Below are positions 1 to 10,259 of a stretch of 64,000 nt of DNA, in pieces. The DNA comes from Pseudocercospora fijiensis CIRAD86. Lineage: Eukaryota; Ascomycota; Dothideomycetes; Mycosphaerellales; Mycosphaerellaceae. The notes under the pieces were generated by a model. The model was not told where the DNA came from, ran no database searches, and was given only the letters and a program-made list of their open reading frames with translations. The stretch is from the NCBI RefSeq assembly GCF_000340215.1, contig NW_006921541.1, forward strand, positions 181,876-245,875, in the 5' to 3' direction. The first letter of the stretch is position 1, and each line of letters begins with the position of its first letter. A program made the position numbers and the translations under genes.

Positions 1-993
1 CAGGTGCAGGTCATTCGAGGCGACGTGTCTTCCGCAAACGATGTTGCGAAGGCTGTCAGGAGTGCCACGGCTCCGATACGCGGCATCATACACGCGGCGA
101 TGGTGCTCAAGGAAAGTCTCTTCGCCAACATGACCGTCGACGTGTGGGATCAAGTCGTCCGTCCCAAAGTGCAAGGGGCAAGAAACTTGCATGAGCTTAC
201 GCTAGGCATGGATCTGGACTTCTTCGTGCTCACAAGTACAATCCTTTCCGTCGTAGGAGCTGCCACACAGAGCAACTATGCCGCAGCGAATGCATATCTG
301 GACCACCTCGCTCGCCACAGACACCACCGCGGCCTGCAGGCGTGCTCGCTTTCGATCGGCATGGTAGTCGGCATAGGCTACGTGGAAGAACACGAGGCCA
401 GTGAGATTGCTCTGAGACGGAACGGAATGTACGGCATCAACATGGCAGAATTCCTTCGCAACTTGGAGCTCGCATGCCGACGCAAAGACATGGACCAGGT
501 GATCGACGAGTTCGATCGATGTGCGGTATCCAACATCATCACCGGCATGGACCCGACTCGAATCGCTCGCAACAGCAGCAAGACGATTTGGCAACGTGAT
601 GCCCGGCTGCGACACTTCCTACAAGCTTTGGATGATTCCTCCGAGGCCAGTAAAAGCACTGGAGATGCTAGTCATGCGAAGGCCGACATGCCCGAGCCCA
701 ACCTGGAGAAAGCTCGTGAACTTGGATCCGCAGCGCTCCGGGACGAGGTGACGAGACTGGTGGTGGATCGAATTGCGCAGTTTGTCATGGTCAGCGCCAA
801 CCAGATCGACCCAGCACGAACCTTGTCGGCGTACGGCATGGATAGTATGATTGGTGCTGAGTTGAGAGCTTGGCTGAGAAGGTCTTTCAAGGTGGATGTT
901 CCTTTCATGGCGCTGTTGGATCAGAATCTCACTTTTGTTGGTCTGGCGGGTGTGGTGACTGCGGCTATGGCTTCGCAGGAGAAACCTACGTAG
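1..993 (+). CDS. Highly reducing polyketide synthase, C-terminal fragment (KR-ACP)
   Basis: Last 330 codons of a type I polyketide synthase whose 5' part lies before the window; the frame is open from base 1. The first ~120 residues are the second half of a ketoreductase domain (GIIHAAMVLKE, then VLTSTILS and SNYAAANAYLD with the catalytic Tyr). After a ~90-residue linker comes an acyl carrier domain near residues 240-320 with the phosphopantetheine serine in YGMDSMIGAEL. The protein ends right after the ACP at TAG 991-993, with no thioesterase or reductase domain, the usual layout of fungal HR-PKSs, which release their chain with a separate enzyme. No stop or frameshift is seen in the visible part. 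Next to it lie an FAD monooxygenase, a P450 and a ruined NRPS, so it probably belonged to one biosynthetic cluster. The product cannot be inferred from this fragment. Confidence 0.9.
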   Translation, partial: QVQVIRGDVSSANDVAKAVRSATAPIRGIIHAAMVLKESLFANMTVDVWDQVVRPKVQGARNLHELTLGMDLDFFVLTSTILSVVGAATQSNYAAANAYLDHLARHRHHRGLQACSLSIGMVVGIGYVEEHEASEIALRRNGMYGINMAEFLRNLELACRRKDMDQVIDEFDRCAVSNIITGMDPTRIARNSSKTIWQRDARLRHFLQALDDSSEASKSTGDASHAKADMPEPNLEKARELGSAALRDEVTRLVVDRIAQFVMVSANQIDPARTLSAYGMDSMIGAELRAWLRRSFKVDVPFMALLDQNLTFVGLAGVVTAAMASQEKPT

Positions 994-1194
994 AGGGAGA
1001 TTGCTTGTCTTTGCAGTGAGTCTCTCATGAACAACAACCGCCTATGCTGCTGTGAGATCGATTCAACGGCTCAACACGCCGTCCGACCGTCGATCCTGCA
1101 GAAAGACAACACAATCGTGTAGCCTTGTGCTTGGACATAGAATTGAGTCGAGAAATCAAAGCGGGTAAAGCGAGGGAAACTCTACCATCGATAT
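994..1194. other. Convergent intergenic spacer
   Basis: About 200 bp between the stop codons of the PKS (plus strand) and the monooxygenase (minus strand). Unmutated sequence; it must hold both 3' ends. No gene or repeat seen. Confidence 0.6.
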
Positions 1195-3102
1195 CTACAC
1201 CTCCACCCGTGAGACGGGATAACCCGGCTTCAGAAGCGTCACATAGCTCAAGTAGACAACCAAAGCTGTGGCCAGAAGTCCTGCTGCGATGAACGTTGAT
1301 CGCGGAGCAGGACTTGATTTTGATTCCAGCTCAGGTTTCTTCCCACCACGAGTCCTCCATTCATCCACAACACCTCTAAAGTCCTCCGGTTTGTAGACCG
1401 CGAAGTTCTCCGAAAGCCAGGATCCCTTCCGGTGACTGCAAATCCCAAGGTCGCTATAAATGACATCGATGTACTGCCACCAAGTCAGCGTACGAATGTG
1501 GAATGTCTTGCGGACAACACATACCGAGAACCAGTCCACAAGCGCAAATGGCACTTTCCTTCCACACACGTATCGTCTCCGAATCCAAGCGCTCGTACGT
1601 GCCGCCTCCAACTCTCTGGCAGGTTGATCAGGGATGTTGAGGTGTCCCGATAGATATGCCGTGATCCAGAGAGCCTGGGCTTCGAGCACGATCGGAAGAC
1701 CAGTATTGCGTAGAAAACCTATGTATGCAATTGACTTGTCGGCGTACTCTTCCGCCACGGGCACGAGGAATCGATAGAGGCGGTAGTCATTCAGGCTGGA
1801 GCTTTCCCATCCTGGAGGGCTTCGGGAGAGTAATGGGAGCTCCTGGATGATTTTCTGATCGGCTTGTGATTTCAGGGAACGCCACCGGGCCTCCTCTGTG
1901 GATGCGACGGGTCCGTTTGAGGGACTGGGGAGACCAAGAGCCGCTCGAGTGTCTGCGGGAAAAATGTCGTGATTGGCTTGCCAGCCTGTGGCCAGGACGG
2001 CAGCGTCACTCGTGAGCCTGGTCCCCTTGTCAAGCTCGACGGCGCCTTCTGTCAGCCTTTGAATTGTACTCCGATGGACGGTGATTTGACCGCTACTGTG
2101 TATCGCATCCCACAGGCCCGGACATGTCATGACTCCCAACGTGGCGGGACTCCAGAACGAAGATTCATTCCCCAGCTTCGGCCTTAACTTTTCGCCATTG
2201 GAACTCCGGCCATATCCTGCAGAGTAAGCCATCATCCATGTGGTGACTCGCCAGAACGTCAAGATAAACCAATCCGCGATCGCGAGTCTCTGGGAGCCGC
2301 GGAAAAGTCTGTGCCAGACGCTGGTTGTGTCGAAGGGATTGGGAGAAAGGACGCCGAAGAATCGGGTATTGTTCAGGTCGAAACTGGAGAATATGCCGAG
2401 CATCTTCAATGGAGTCATTAAAGACGGTCCTCCGCCATCCGGTCGGATGATCCAATCGATCCTCTTGCCCGCAAGATACAGAAAGTACACAGCTTCAAAC
2501 GCCGACTTCGATCCACCATAGACGGTAACTTTTTCGACTTTTGGACCAGTGAGAACATCTTGAGTCGTTGGAAGGCCGAGATCTTTGGAATGGAAAACCG
2601 GGCGTTGGTAATTGCGTCGGTCAAGTTGGGGAACATTGGGCGTCGAAGTCAGGCCAGTAGCGACAATGAGCTTGTTGCATCGGATTGAAGTCTGCGTTGT
2701 TTCGGTCGAGAGAACTTGAAGTTGCCAATGGCCAGTTTCATTCCATCGCTGAACACTTTGGACCGTCGTATTCAGTAATGTACGCTGATGGAGATTGAAA
2801 GCAGTAGCGTATTGCTCCAGGTAGCGGTTGACAGCAGCGCCCGGAATCCAGCCGTCACTTTCGATCCCTTCGTGATCCATTGGTAGATCCGAGAAGTGGA
2901 AGTACCCCCATCCTGCTTCACATCGGAGGTTGGGATATAATCTTTGCCGGCTCCATGTCCCTCCAACGCTTGAGTCGCTGTCGATTATCAACAAGTTTGC
3001 CCCAGGGTTGACTTGGAGGAATGTCTTCGCTGAGACTAGACCAGACCATCCAGCTCCTATCACAACCAGATCGTATATCTCGTCGATCTGCTGCGGCTCC
3101 AT
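1195..3102 (-). CDS. FAD-dependent monooxygenase (FMO-like), membrane anchored
   Basis: Intact single-exon frame of 635 codons. The N-terminus has the FAD-binding Rossmann motif LVVIGAGWSGL (residues ~12-22) followed by the acidic end of strand 2 (LLIIDSDSSVGGTW). A second dinucleotide-binding fold for NADPH begins near residue 195 (VTVYGGSKSAFEA). ATGWQ near residue 375 is the late ATG motif of flavin-containing monooxygenases. Near the C-terminus a hydrophobic helix (FIAAGLLATALVVYLSYV) predicts a membrane anchor. Such enzymes oxygenate carbon or heteroatoms using NADPH and O2, commonly as tailoring enzymes of polyketides or peptides. It starts at ATG 3102 and is divergent from the P450 across ~500 bp, which suggests co-regulation. 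It may also be a Baeyer-Villiger type enzyme; the substrate is unknown. Confidence 0.88.
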   Translation of the reverse strand: MEPQQIDEIYDLVVIGAGWSGLVSAKTFLQVNPGANLLIIDSDSSVGGTWSRQRLYPNLRCEAGWGYFHFSDLPMDHEGIESDGWIPGAAVNRYLEQYATAFNLHQRTLLNTTVQSVQRWNETGHWQLQVLSTETTQTSIRCNKLIVATGLTSTPNVPQLDRRNYQRPVFHSKDLGLPTTQDVLTGPKVEKVTVYGGSKSAFEAVYFLYLAGKRIDWIIRPDGGGPSLMTPLKMLGIFSSFDLNNTRFFGVLSPNPFDTTSVWHRLFRGSQRLAIADWFILTFWRVTTWMMAYSAGYGRSSNGEKLRPKLGNESSFWSPATLGVMTCPGLWDAIHSSGQITVHRSTIQRLTEGAVELDKGTRLTSDAAVLATGWQANHDIFPADTRAALGLPSPSNGPVASTEEARWRSLKSQADQKIIQELPLLSRSPPGWESSSLNDYRLYRFLVPVAEEYADKSIAYIGFLRNTGLPIVLEAQALWITAYLSGHLNIPDQPARELEAARTSAWIRRRYVCGRKVPFALVDWFSVCVVRKTFHIRTLTWWQYIDVIYSDLGICSHRKGSWLSENFAVYKPEDFRGVVDEWRTRGGKKPELESKSSPAPRSTFIAAGLLATALVVYLSYVTLLKPGYPVSRVEV

Positions 3103-3606
3103 GTGTATCTACTGTATCGCTCTAGTAACTGATTGAAGGCTTGAGATCCCAATCCGCACGCTCATAACAGCACTCTGTTCACTGCCACGAAGCTTGGTCA
3201 CAAAGTATTGGTGGGAGATGCCTATGTCAACTTCTGTGTTAGCAAGGGAGCTCGAGAGAAAGCAACAGAGGTCAGGCAGACGGCCACAAGGCTCCTAGTC
3301 GACCCCATTCTAGCTCATGCAGGACTAAAGCATTGGAGACTGTAACAAGCACCTTCGAGAATTGCCGCGTTGCAAGGAGCCAGAACTACCCCGGCTGAGA
3401 GGCCGAACTCAATGACCAATTCGGGTCGGGCAGCAACCAGGGCAGGGCGAAGGTTGGGCAATCCATTCTTGGCTTGCCGTGCACAACAGCGAATCACGAC
3501 TCGAAGCGAAAGTTGTGCGTTCGACAGGAAGAGTTCACAGAGCATTCCACATAATGACACGCCTAGACCGCATTGACTACGGTCCGCACACTTCGATCAC
3601 GTCGAA
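3103..3606. promoter_or_regulatory. Divergent promoter region, monooxygenase / P450
   Basis: Shared 5' region of two divergent genes. It holds a CCAAT pentamer (3416-3420) inside an inverted repeat CCGAA-N12-TTCGG (3403-3424). The CCG/CGG half-sites resemble Zn2Cys6 regulator sites, but the spacing is long and this could be chance. No TATA box is obvious. Confidence 0.35.
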
Positions 3607-5389
3607 ATGGGGTATTTGATCTCCAACTTCATAGATGGTACTTATTGGATCTCGTCTACCAGTGTCCTGGTGGCCTGTCTCTCTCTAGCCGGGGCATGGA
3701 CTGCAGCACGACATTGGACGAGCCCGTGGAAGAAGCCTCGATATCCGACTATCAACCGGGAAGAATGGGATTTGTTCCGCCATCGAGCTACGCAACAGTA
3801 CATCACAGAAGCAAGAACCCTCATAAAGAGAGGCTTACATAAGGTAAGCATACGGGATAAACGAATACAAGGGCAGTCGGGCTTTTGACACCACGTACAG
3901 TATCGAGGACCTTTCACCATTATTACAACCGGCGAACCAGTCCTCGTTCTGCCGCCACAATACACAAAGGCCGTCAGCGAGCATCCTGCACTTAGCTTTG
4001 GCGACTATGCGCAGAATGTACAGTATCATGAGTTCTACGACATCAGGTTCTTTGATTGAAGGTCGTGTGTAGCTGATATGCTTTGGGAAGGACAACCTGG
4101 CCTTTCGAACGTGGACGTTCAGTGCCGCGAAATCGATCAGTGTCCTGCCTGAGCCGGTGTTGAAGGGCTTGTCACGGAAAATACGTACGTGGTTTCAACA
4201 AAAAGAATACTTCCAGCGTCAAGAGACCGCTAACACCATAGCAGCTACATTGATCAACACAATATCCTCCGAAGTCTCCGACTGCTTAGATGAAATGTGG
4301 GAGACAACACCAGGTCAATCCCATCTCAACACGCAACAACATAACTCTACCTCCACTAATCCTTCCTCCCCACCAGACTGGCACGAAATCCCAATCAAAC
4401 AAAACATCATCCCCTGCATCGCCCGTCTAACATCCCGAATCTTCCTCGGACCAACAATCTCTTCCAACCCAGAATGGATCCAAACCGCAAGCGACTACAC
4501 CGTCGACATCTTCCTCGCCTTGGAACGCGTAAAACGCTGGCCTCGCCCCCTATATTTCCTCGCAGAAATCCTCGAACCGGCGTGCTGGAAAGCTCGAGCC
4601 CAATACGCCACGGCGGCAAGAATTTTGCAACCCTTTCTTCAAAACCGAGAAGAAAGTTTGGCACAAGACCAAGCCGTGCCCGAAGATTCCATCGAATGGA
4701 TCCGAAACTTCGCCACTCGAAAACTTTGCAGCGATGTGGATAACCAGCTGGGACTGACGATTACGTCGGTGCACACCATGGCCGATCTCTTGACTCAAGC
4801 CATCATCAACCTCTGTGTGTATCCGGACATCGTACCAGCTCTCCGGGCCGAAACCGTACGGCTGGTGCAGAAGAACGCCGATGGGATGATTGACAAGTCT
4901 GCGCTCAACGATGCGGATCTCCTCGACAGTTTCTTGAAAGAGACGCAACGACTGAAACCGTTTGCTTCGGCGGCTCTGTTCCGTCGAGCGAGTTGCGATG
5001 TTCGGCTGGATGATGAGGTGTTTCTCCACAAAGGGCAGAATGTCTGTGTCGCGCATCGGATGTGGGATGAGGAGCGGTATGAGGGGGCGGAGACATTCAA
5101 ATATGATCGATGGGTTAGGTGTGGAGGGGAGGCAGGGGAGGGACTTCATAAGCGGCTTGTGGCGACGAGTGAAGACTTTACGGCGTTTGGGCATGGGAGA
5201 CATGCTTGTCCGGGGAGATTCTTTGCTGCGGCTGGGATCAAGATTGCGCTGATGCAGATTTTGTTGAGGTATGATTTGAAGCCGTTGGAGTGGGAGGAGG
5301 GGGATTTGGTGGAGCATGGGTTTTCGATGACGACGAATCCCGCGAAGAAGATATTTGTGAGGAGGAGGGGTGGGGTTGGAGATGTATGA
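3607..5389 (+). CDS. Cytochrome P450, probably damaged
   Basis: Fungal microsomal P450. Exon 1 (3607-3843) encodes a short lumenal N-terminus and the membrane anchor (SSTSVLVACLSLAGAW). A GTAAGC...TACAG intron covers 3844-3900. Exon 2 starts at 3901 with YRGPFTIITTG. The C-terminal ~380 codons (to TGA 5389) are clean: ExxR as KETQR, FKYDRW as the PERF-like motif, and the heme-binding FTAFGHGRHACPGRFF with the Cys ligand. A GTACGT...CATAG intron at 4185-4241 keeps frame. Between them the gene is broken as written: frame-0 text that looks coding (DIRFFD, then GLSNVDVQCREID) meets TGA at 4057-4059 and then must shift by one base near 4139 to reach VLPEPVLKG. A canonical intron 4018-4090 would avoid both but would drop apparently conserved residues. 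So it is either a pseudogene with two lesions, a sequencing error, or an odd splice form. Its stop lies 31 bp from the NRPS stop on the other strand. Confidence 0.75.
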
Positions 5390-5420
5390 ATCAGAGTACA
5401 TCAGCCGTTATACTCTCTCC

Positions 5421-8400
5421 CTATACTCCCGCAACAAAATCACTACACCGCTGATACGCAACCCTCATTCGCTCATCCCTCCTATTAATATACATCGGAT
5501 CAAAACGAATCTCAGTCTCAACCATCCCATCCTTCTTATAAGGCGTACACTTAACAACTAATGCCCTTCTCTCATTCCTAATCAACCTCGCACACCTCAA
5601 TGGAATACCCTTGGCAGAATTTCCCCCTTCACTTCCCTCATCCCCACCCATCCCAAAACACCCCGGATGAACATAAACCGCAACCGCAGCCTCACAAGCC
5701 TTCCTCGTCCGTTTATTCAACTTAGCAATATTCTACATTCCGTAGAGTTCATAACGAATACAGTCAATGTGAAGGAAGGGCTAGATATCTTTCAACCCGT
5801 TTTATAGATCGATTTCGACTTCGCCGCCGAGGGGAATGCATAGAGGTACGACGGCGATGCGGAGGTAAAGGTGAGGTCTTAAGTTGCGAGGTCGAGAGAG
5901 GCGTAGAGGATTGTAGAGAGTATATAGACGCTAGGAGGTAGTATAGCCTATATAGATAAGAGAGAGGCTATAGTTATAGGCATTAGATAGTATAGACTTA
6001 TATCGTATCGATATAAAGGCTATAGTACTACTTAAGCTAAGTATTATATCTAGAAGTCGGTAGACGTTAAAGAAGTATAGTATTAAATACTTCGACTAGC
6101 TACGTTCTATATATAATATACTAGCTTAGAAACGATAGGTAGAGAGTATAGACAACTTAAGGTATATTTTAGTACTCGAGCGAGGTTTTATAGCGACTAT
6201 CTATTATAAACGATATAGTTCGTAGTAAGGATAAGTAACTAAGGCCGGCCTTTTTTACTAAAGATAGTAAATCGAGATATCGGAGTTCCTAGCGGTTAAT
6301 ATAAAGCTTTTGCCTCGACTTTCTATACTTCTTATAAAGAGACTCCGTTATAAACCGAGTAAGGCTCCTAGGAGACTATATCTAGGCTAAGGACGTATTA
6401 CGCAAGGGACGAATTAGTAGGTCTATAATAGTATAGTATTATAGAAGTATCTACGGTACTATAGAAGTATATACTAGGCCGGCCTCCCGTATCTACTATA
6501 ATAGAACGATTTAATAATACCGCCTACTTAAGTACTTAATTAGAAGGGTTCGTAGTACTTTATAAGCCTAGCAAATCTCGTATAAGCGCTCTAGAACTAA
6601 GAAATACTTAGATCGATAAAGTTACGCTCTAGCCTAAAGCAAAATTAAGTATAGCTACTACTAGGTACTACGAGGTATAGACGAAGATAATAAGCTTGCC
6701 TATTAGTAAGTAGGTAGGCGTTGTCTATCGTATCCTAGTAGAGCTAACTATCCGTTTAGACGACCTTACGGATCTGATCGCGTATACGATTATCTAATAA
6801 TATATACTAGGGTCGGATATCTTCCTTTATACTAACTTCTATAGTATATATAAAGGATAGCTAGACTATTTCGTAAAGTCGAGGAGTAGCGAGAACTTAT
6901 CGAAAGAGTATAGTTATACCGTATTTCCGCGCTAGAGATACTAAACGTATTATAGAGATACTATATATATATCGCTACCTAGATCTATAAAGTAAGAGCT
7001 AATCTATTTAGTAGTTACTCCTAAGACTTCGGACTAAAGTAATTTTAAATCTCGCTTATAGCTATCGATCGAATCCTACTTAATATCCTCGCTATTAGGA
7101 TATAGCTATAGTATAGGCTAATAGTCGATCTCGCGTATCTAAGCGGCTAATAAGGCAGCTTAATTACGCTTCCTAGTAGGGGTTAGCGGAACTCGTAAGA
7201 TATAGTATAAGCAAGTAGGGACTATATAGAGAGATAAATACTAACCTATTATAGCTTGCGCTCGATAACTTAGTTATATTTACTCTATAATCTTAGAAGT
7301 ATTACGAGAGTATATTAGGCAAGCGTCCTAAATACTATCCTCCGGCCGATCTAAAACTAAAAAAATTATAAGACGAGGCTTAGAGATATTGCAATAGTAG
7401 ACTATATCGATAATAGTAGTTAAGTAAGATAAGGCTTTTCCTAGCTATTACTTAATCTCTTCTAGCTCTACGCTCTAGCTAGAAATCTTAACCTAATACT
7501 CTTTCCGGCTAGGGAGCTAAGTAGAGCTATCTAATAGATATCTAGTATAATCTCCTATCTAGAAGAGACGCTTCTTTTTATTAGTAAATAGAGGCCGAGC
7601 GGCTATAATATAGAGACTTTAATAAAAGTATCTTGCGTTCTTATATTATCTTACTAATACCTATCCGATAAGATAGATCCTTTAATTAGAAGCTCCCTAG
7701 TAGAACATCCTCGTAGTATAAGTTCTAGAAAGCCTCTAAACGTAGAGTCGACGATATAGAACTTACTAGAAAATAGTCGAGGAGGGAGGATAGATCTATC
7801 GAATTTCTAGCTTACGTTATAGAGAACTGTTTCGTAAGCGTTTACTATATAGGTATCTATTAGGCCGTATATAACTAAGAACTTATCCTAGTAGCTATTC
7901 TAGCTAGGACGATAATTCGGATAGTCTAACCTGCTCTCCTCTAAGGATTATACGTTTAATTAAGCCTATAGAAAGCGGAACGGGGTATGTCTTAAGAATA
8001 CTTAGGGTTAACGCGATCTAGTTTACTCTATACCGTTCGGTAGTAGCGAAGAAGTTATTACCGTATTCGTATTCTTATAGTATATATATACAACCTCGAT
8101 AATATAGTATAGCCGTAATCTCGGTTACTAATAATAGGTCGAATATTAGTCGAGTAGACTATAGTACGCGACTCGTCTCGTATCGTCTAGGCCTAAGCTA
8201 GTAGCCGCTAAAGACGCAATTAGAGCCTTTTAGGAAAAGACAACGGCTTTAGGCGTTCCTATTAAGCCGGATATAAACAAGATATTCGTTACGTAGTTTT
8301 AGTTAAGCTTATTATTAGATCGCGCTAAAGTTAGAAAACTCGAGGGTAGTAGCTCCTATACGTCGTTAAGAAGCATCGTCTGTCTATAAACTATATCCTT

Positions 8401-8458
8401 ATACGGCGGTACGTTCGTTAGAAAAATCGTAGCTTCTAGCCGTAGAATAGACTCTCGA
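5421..8458 (-). pseudogene. NRPS remnant, C-terminal part: A (2nd half)-T-C, mostly RIP-mutated
   Basis: Minus-strand reading of this apparently empty stretch gives nonribosomal peptide synthetase motifs. Near 8280-8200 stands LFISGLIGTPKAVVFS, a mutated form of the adenylation core A3 (FTSGSTGTPKGVV), then GLDDT, then a segment matching the FDxxxxEIxxxLxxGGC region (~8150-8060) and RYRVNWIALT (~8020). Lower down follow A6-like REL..GSILSDRY, A10-like VPLTPTRK (~7170), a carrier motif IDLGSDIYIVSL (~6990-6955), and a condensation domain whose HHxxxDG reads NYIVYNR. The last ~100 codons (5421-5720) are unmutated: NIAKLNKRTRKACE and LVVKCT...FDPMYI are the normal end of a C domain. All in-frame stops are TAG/TAA at Gln/Trp positions, plus a few frameshifts. 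Target duplication CTCGA (8454-8458) marks where element A1 entered the A domain. The gene is dead. Confidence 0.82.
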
Positions 8459-8655
8459 TATTAGAGCTAAAGAGGCTATACGTAATTAGTATATAATTAG
8501 GCCGAGTAAAGCTAGGGTCTTAGTGCCTTAGGCAGGGCTTAGCGCTCGGCGTTAGGCTAACTAGCCTACCTTCCTCCCTCTCCTCTTAGATCTCTATCGA
8601 ATACTATACTAATTCACTACTACCCTATCTATCTACTAATATAACCCTTCTTATA
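8459..8655 (+). repeat. 5' LTR of element A1
   Basis: 197 bp, same length as its partner at 15,424. Begins TATTAGAGC and ends CCTTCTTATA; the copy in A3 still has the original TG at its outer end (TGTAAGAAGGG read from the other strand). Confidence 0.92.
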
Positions 8656-8879
8656 TAGTATTCGATCTACCCTTTAAGGGTAGCAGCTAGATAGTCCTTA
8701 TTTTAAGCTTTTAGCGGTATAGCTACGAAAACTATCGATTTAACTATATTACGCCTAAAGAACGGGACCTATACGTACTATTCTATTAAAACAACCGTAC
8801 CAATTATTAAGCAAGGCCTTCTATACGGCCTATTATACTAAATTAATCGCACCGAGCCGATATCTATTAATTCCGCTAC

Positions 8880-10240
8880 ATCCGTATCTTAGAGGCCTAT
8901 AATACATTATTAGTATTATCCCCTATTATAATAGCCGGCTTATTACGAAGCAACAACAACCGTGCTACCGCTAGTAGCGCTAGCAACGACAACGCTAGTA
9001 GTATAGTGCCTACTAAAGTACCTACTAAAGCACCTGCTAAAGAGCCTACTACTAGGCCTGCCGAAGAACCTATAGTTCTAGGTAACGACCTAGAGTTGCC
9101 TATTAACGATATACTTAACAACATTGTTAATCGACGATATAGCTAACTAGCCTTTAGCCCCTAGCTAGTAGCGAGACTTTAAGAAGCTACCTAAAACAGG
9201 CTTACTGCTCTACGCTAAGAGTAATAGCTAAAGGACGACCTCCTCGAACTTCGCCGCCTTTAGGAAGCCCCGACAACTAAACTAGTAGTAGGGCCTTCCT
9301 TACTACTAGTCTAAAAGAAGGATGCTAAGCTTAAGGACTATACCGTATTTAACGGCTCTAGTCGTAAGCAATATAACGACTACATTCGTAACTATAAGCT
9401 TAACTAGCGCAATGCACTAAGAGCGCTACTAGACGATTATTCCTTAGTCGTACACGCTATATAGTATATTAATAGAGACCTAAAGCGCACCTAGGATAAA
9501 TATTTCGACTCCCTTACTAATTAGACCGCTATTTAGTAGCAACACTATAAGACTATTATACTAGACACCCTTAGAAACCCTATACTAAGGCAATAACACG
9601 CTTAGGACTAATACCTTCGAGCTAAACAAAAGACTAATTAATCGGCTCGCTTATTTAAGGCCTATTTAAAGACCCTCGAGGACGATTTACTAGCTAAGAC
9701 CGACTCTATCTAGATTTCCGAAATACGCCCTAAATTGCGATAGGATTTATAGGAATTAGTCCTTAAATTAGACCGCCGCCGTATGTTCGAATAGACTAAT
9801 CTAACGCGCATTTAATTTATAGTCGAAGTAGAAATAGCTAAACGGGCTGTTTAGCTCTAGCGACTAGAATCGAGGATCCGACTAGCTAGTACTAATCGCG
9901 GCAACCGTAGTGCCCGCGGAGGAAACTAAGGTTCCTACTAAAACAATAGTACTAACAATAGGAACAGTAACAATAACCGTAGGAGAGGCCGTAGCCGGCG
10001 GCTATATAGAGGAGGCCGCGATAGGGGCCGTAGAAGGGGCTCGTATCTCTATAATACTAACCGCTCGGCTAATAACAGCAATAATAGCTACGGCAACCTA
10101 CTAACCGGATTAAAGTACTTTAACTATAATAGTACTAGCTATCTCCTAGGCTAATACGACAAACCTAGGGATTAGGCCCGGATTGACCGTGCTTCCGCTA
10201 AGTATAAGAAACACCTTTTAGCCGCTAATGCTACCCCTAT
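8880..10240 (+). pseudogene. gag of element A1, RIP-inactivated
   Basis: Read through TAG/TAA stops, the plus strand gives a continuous capsid-like protein: a Pro/Thr-rich N-terminus (VPTKVPTKAP), a helical middle (VFNGSSRKQYNDYIRNYKLN, then HAIQYINRDLKRT), a long Arg/Gly/Asn-rich stretch (RRGRSRR...GGRDRGRRG, ~9950-10,030), and a CCHC knuckle near 10,110-10,160 whose Cys and His codons now read Tyr (YFNYNSTSY). Loss of TGY Cys and CAY His codons to TAY is exactly what CpA/TpG mutation does. It cannot make protein. Confidence 0.8.
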
Positions 10241-10259
10241 AGGCTAACCTTCGAAAAAA

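Noticed and set aside
5421..5720. Stand-alone small protein gene
   Set aside because: It lacks an ATG, continues upstream in frame through RIP stops, and its text matches the end of an NRPS condensation domain.
9910..10104. 64-codon open frame
   Set aside because: It is an out-of-frame shadow of the Arg/Gly/Asn-rich tail of the A1 gag; the true frame has RIP stops.
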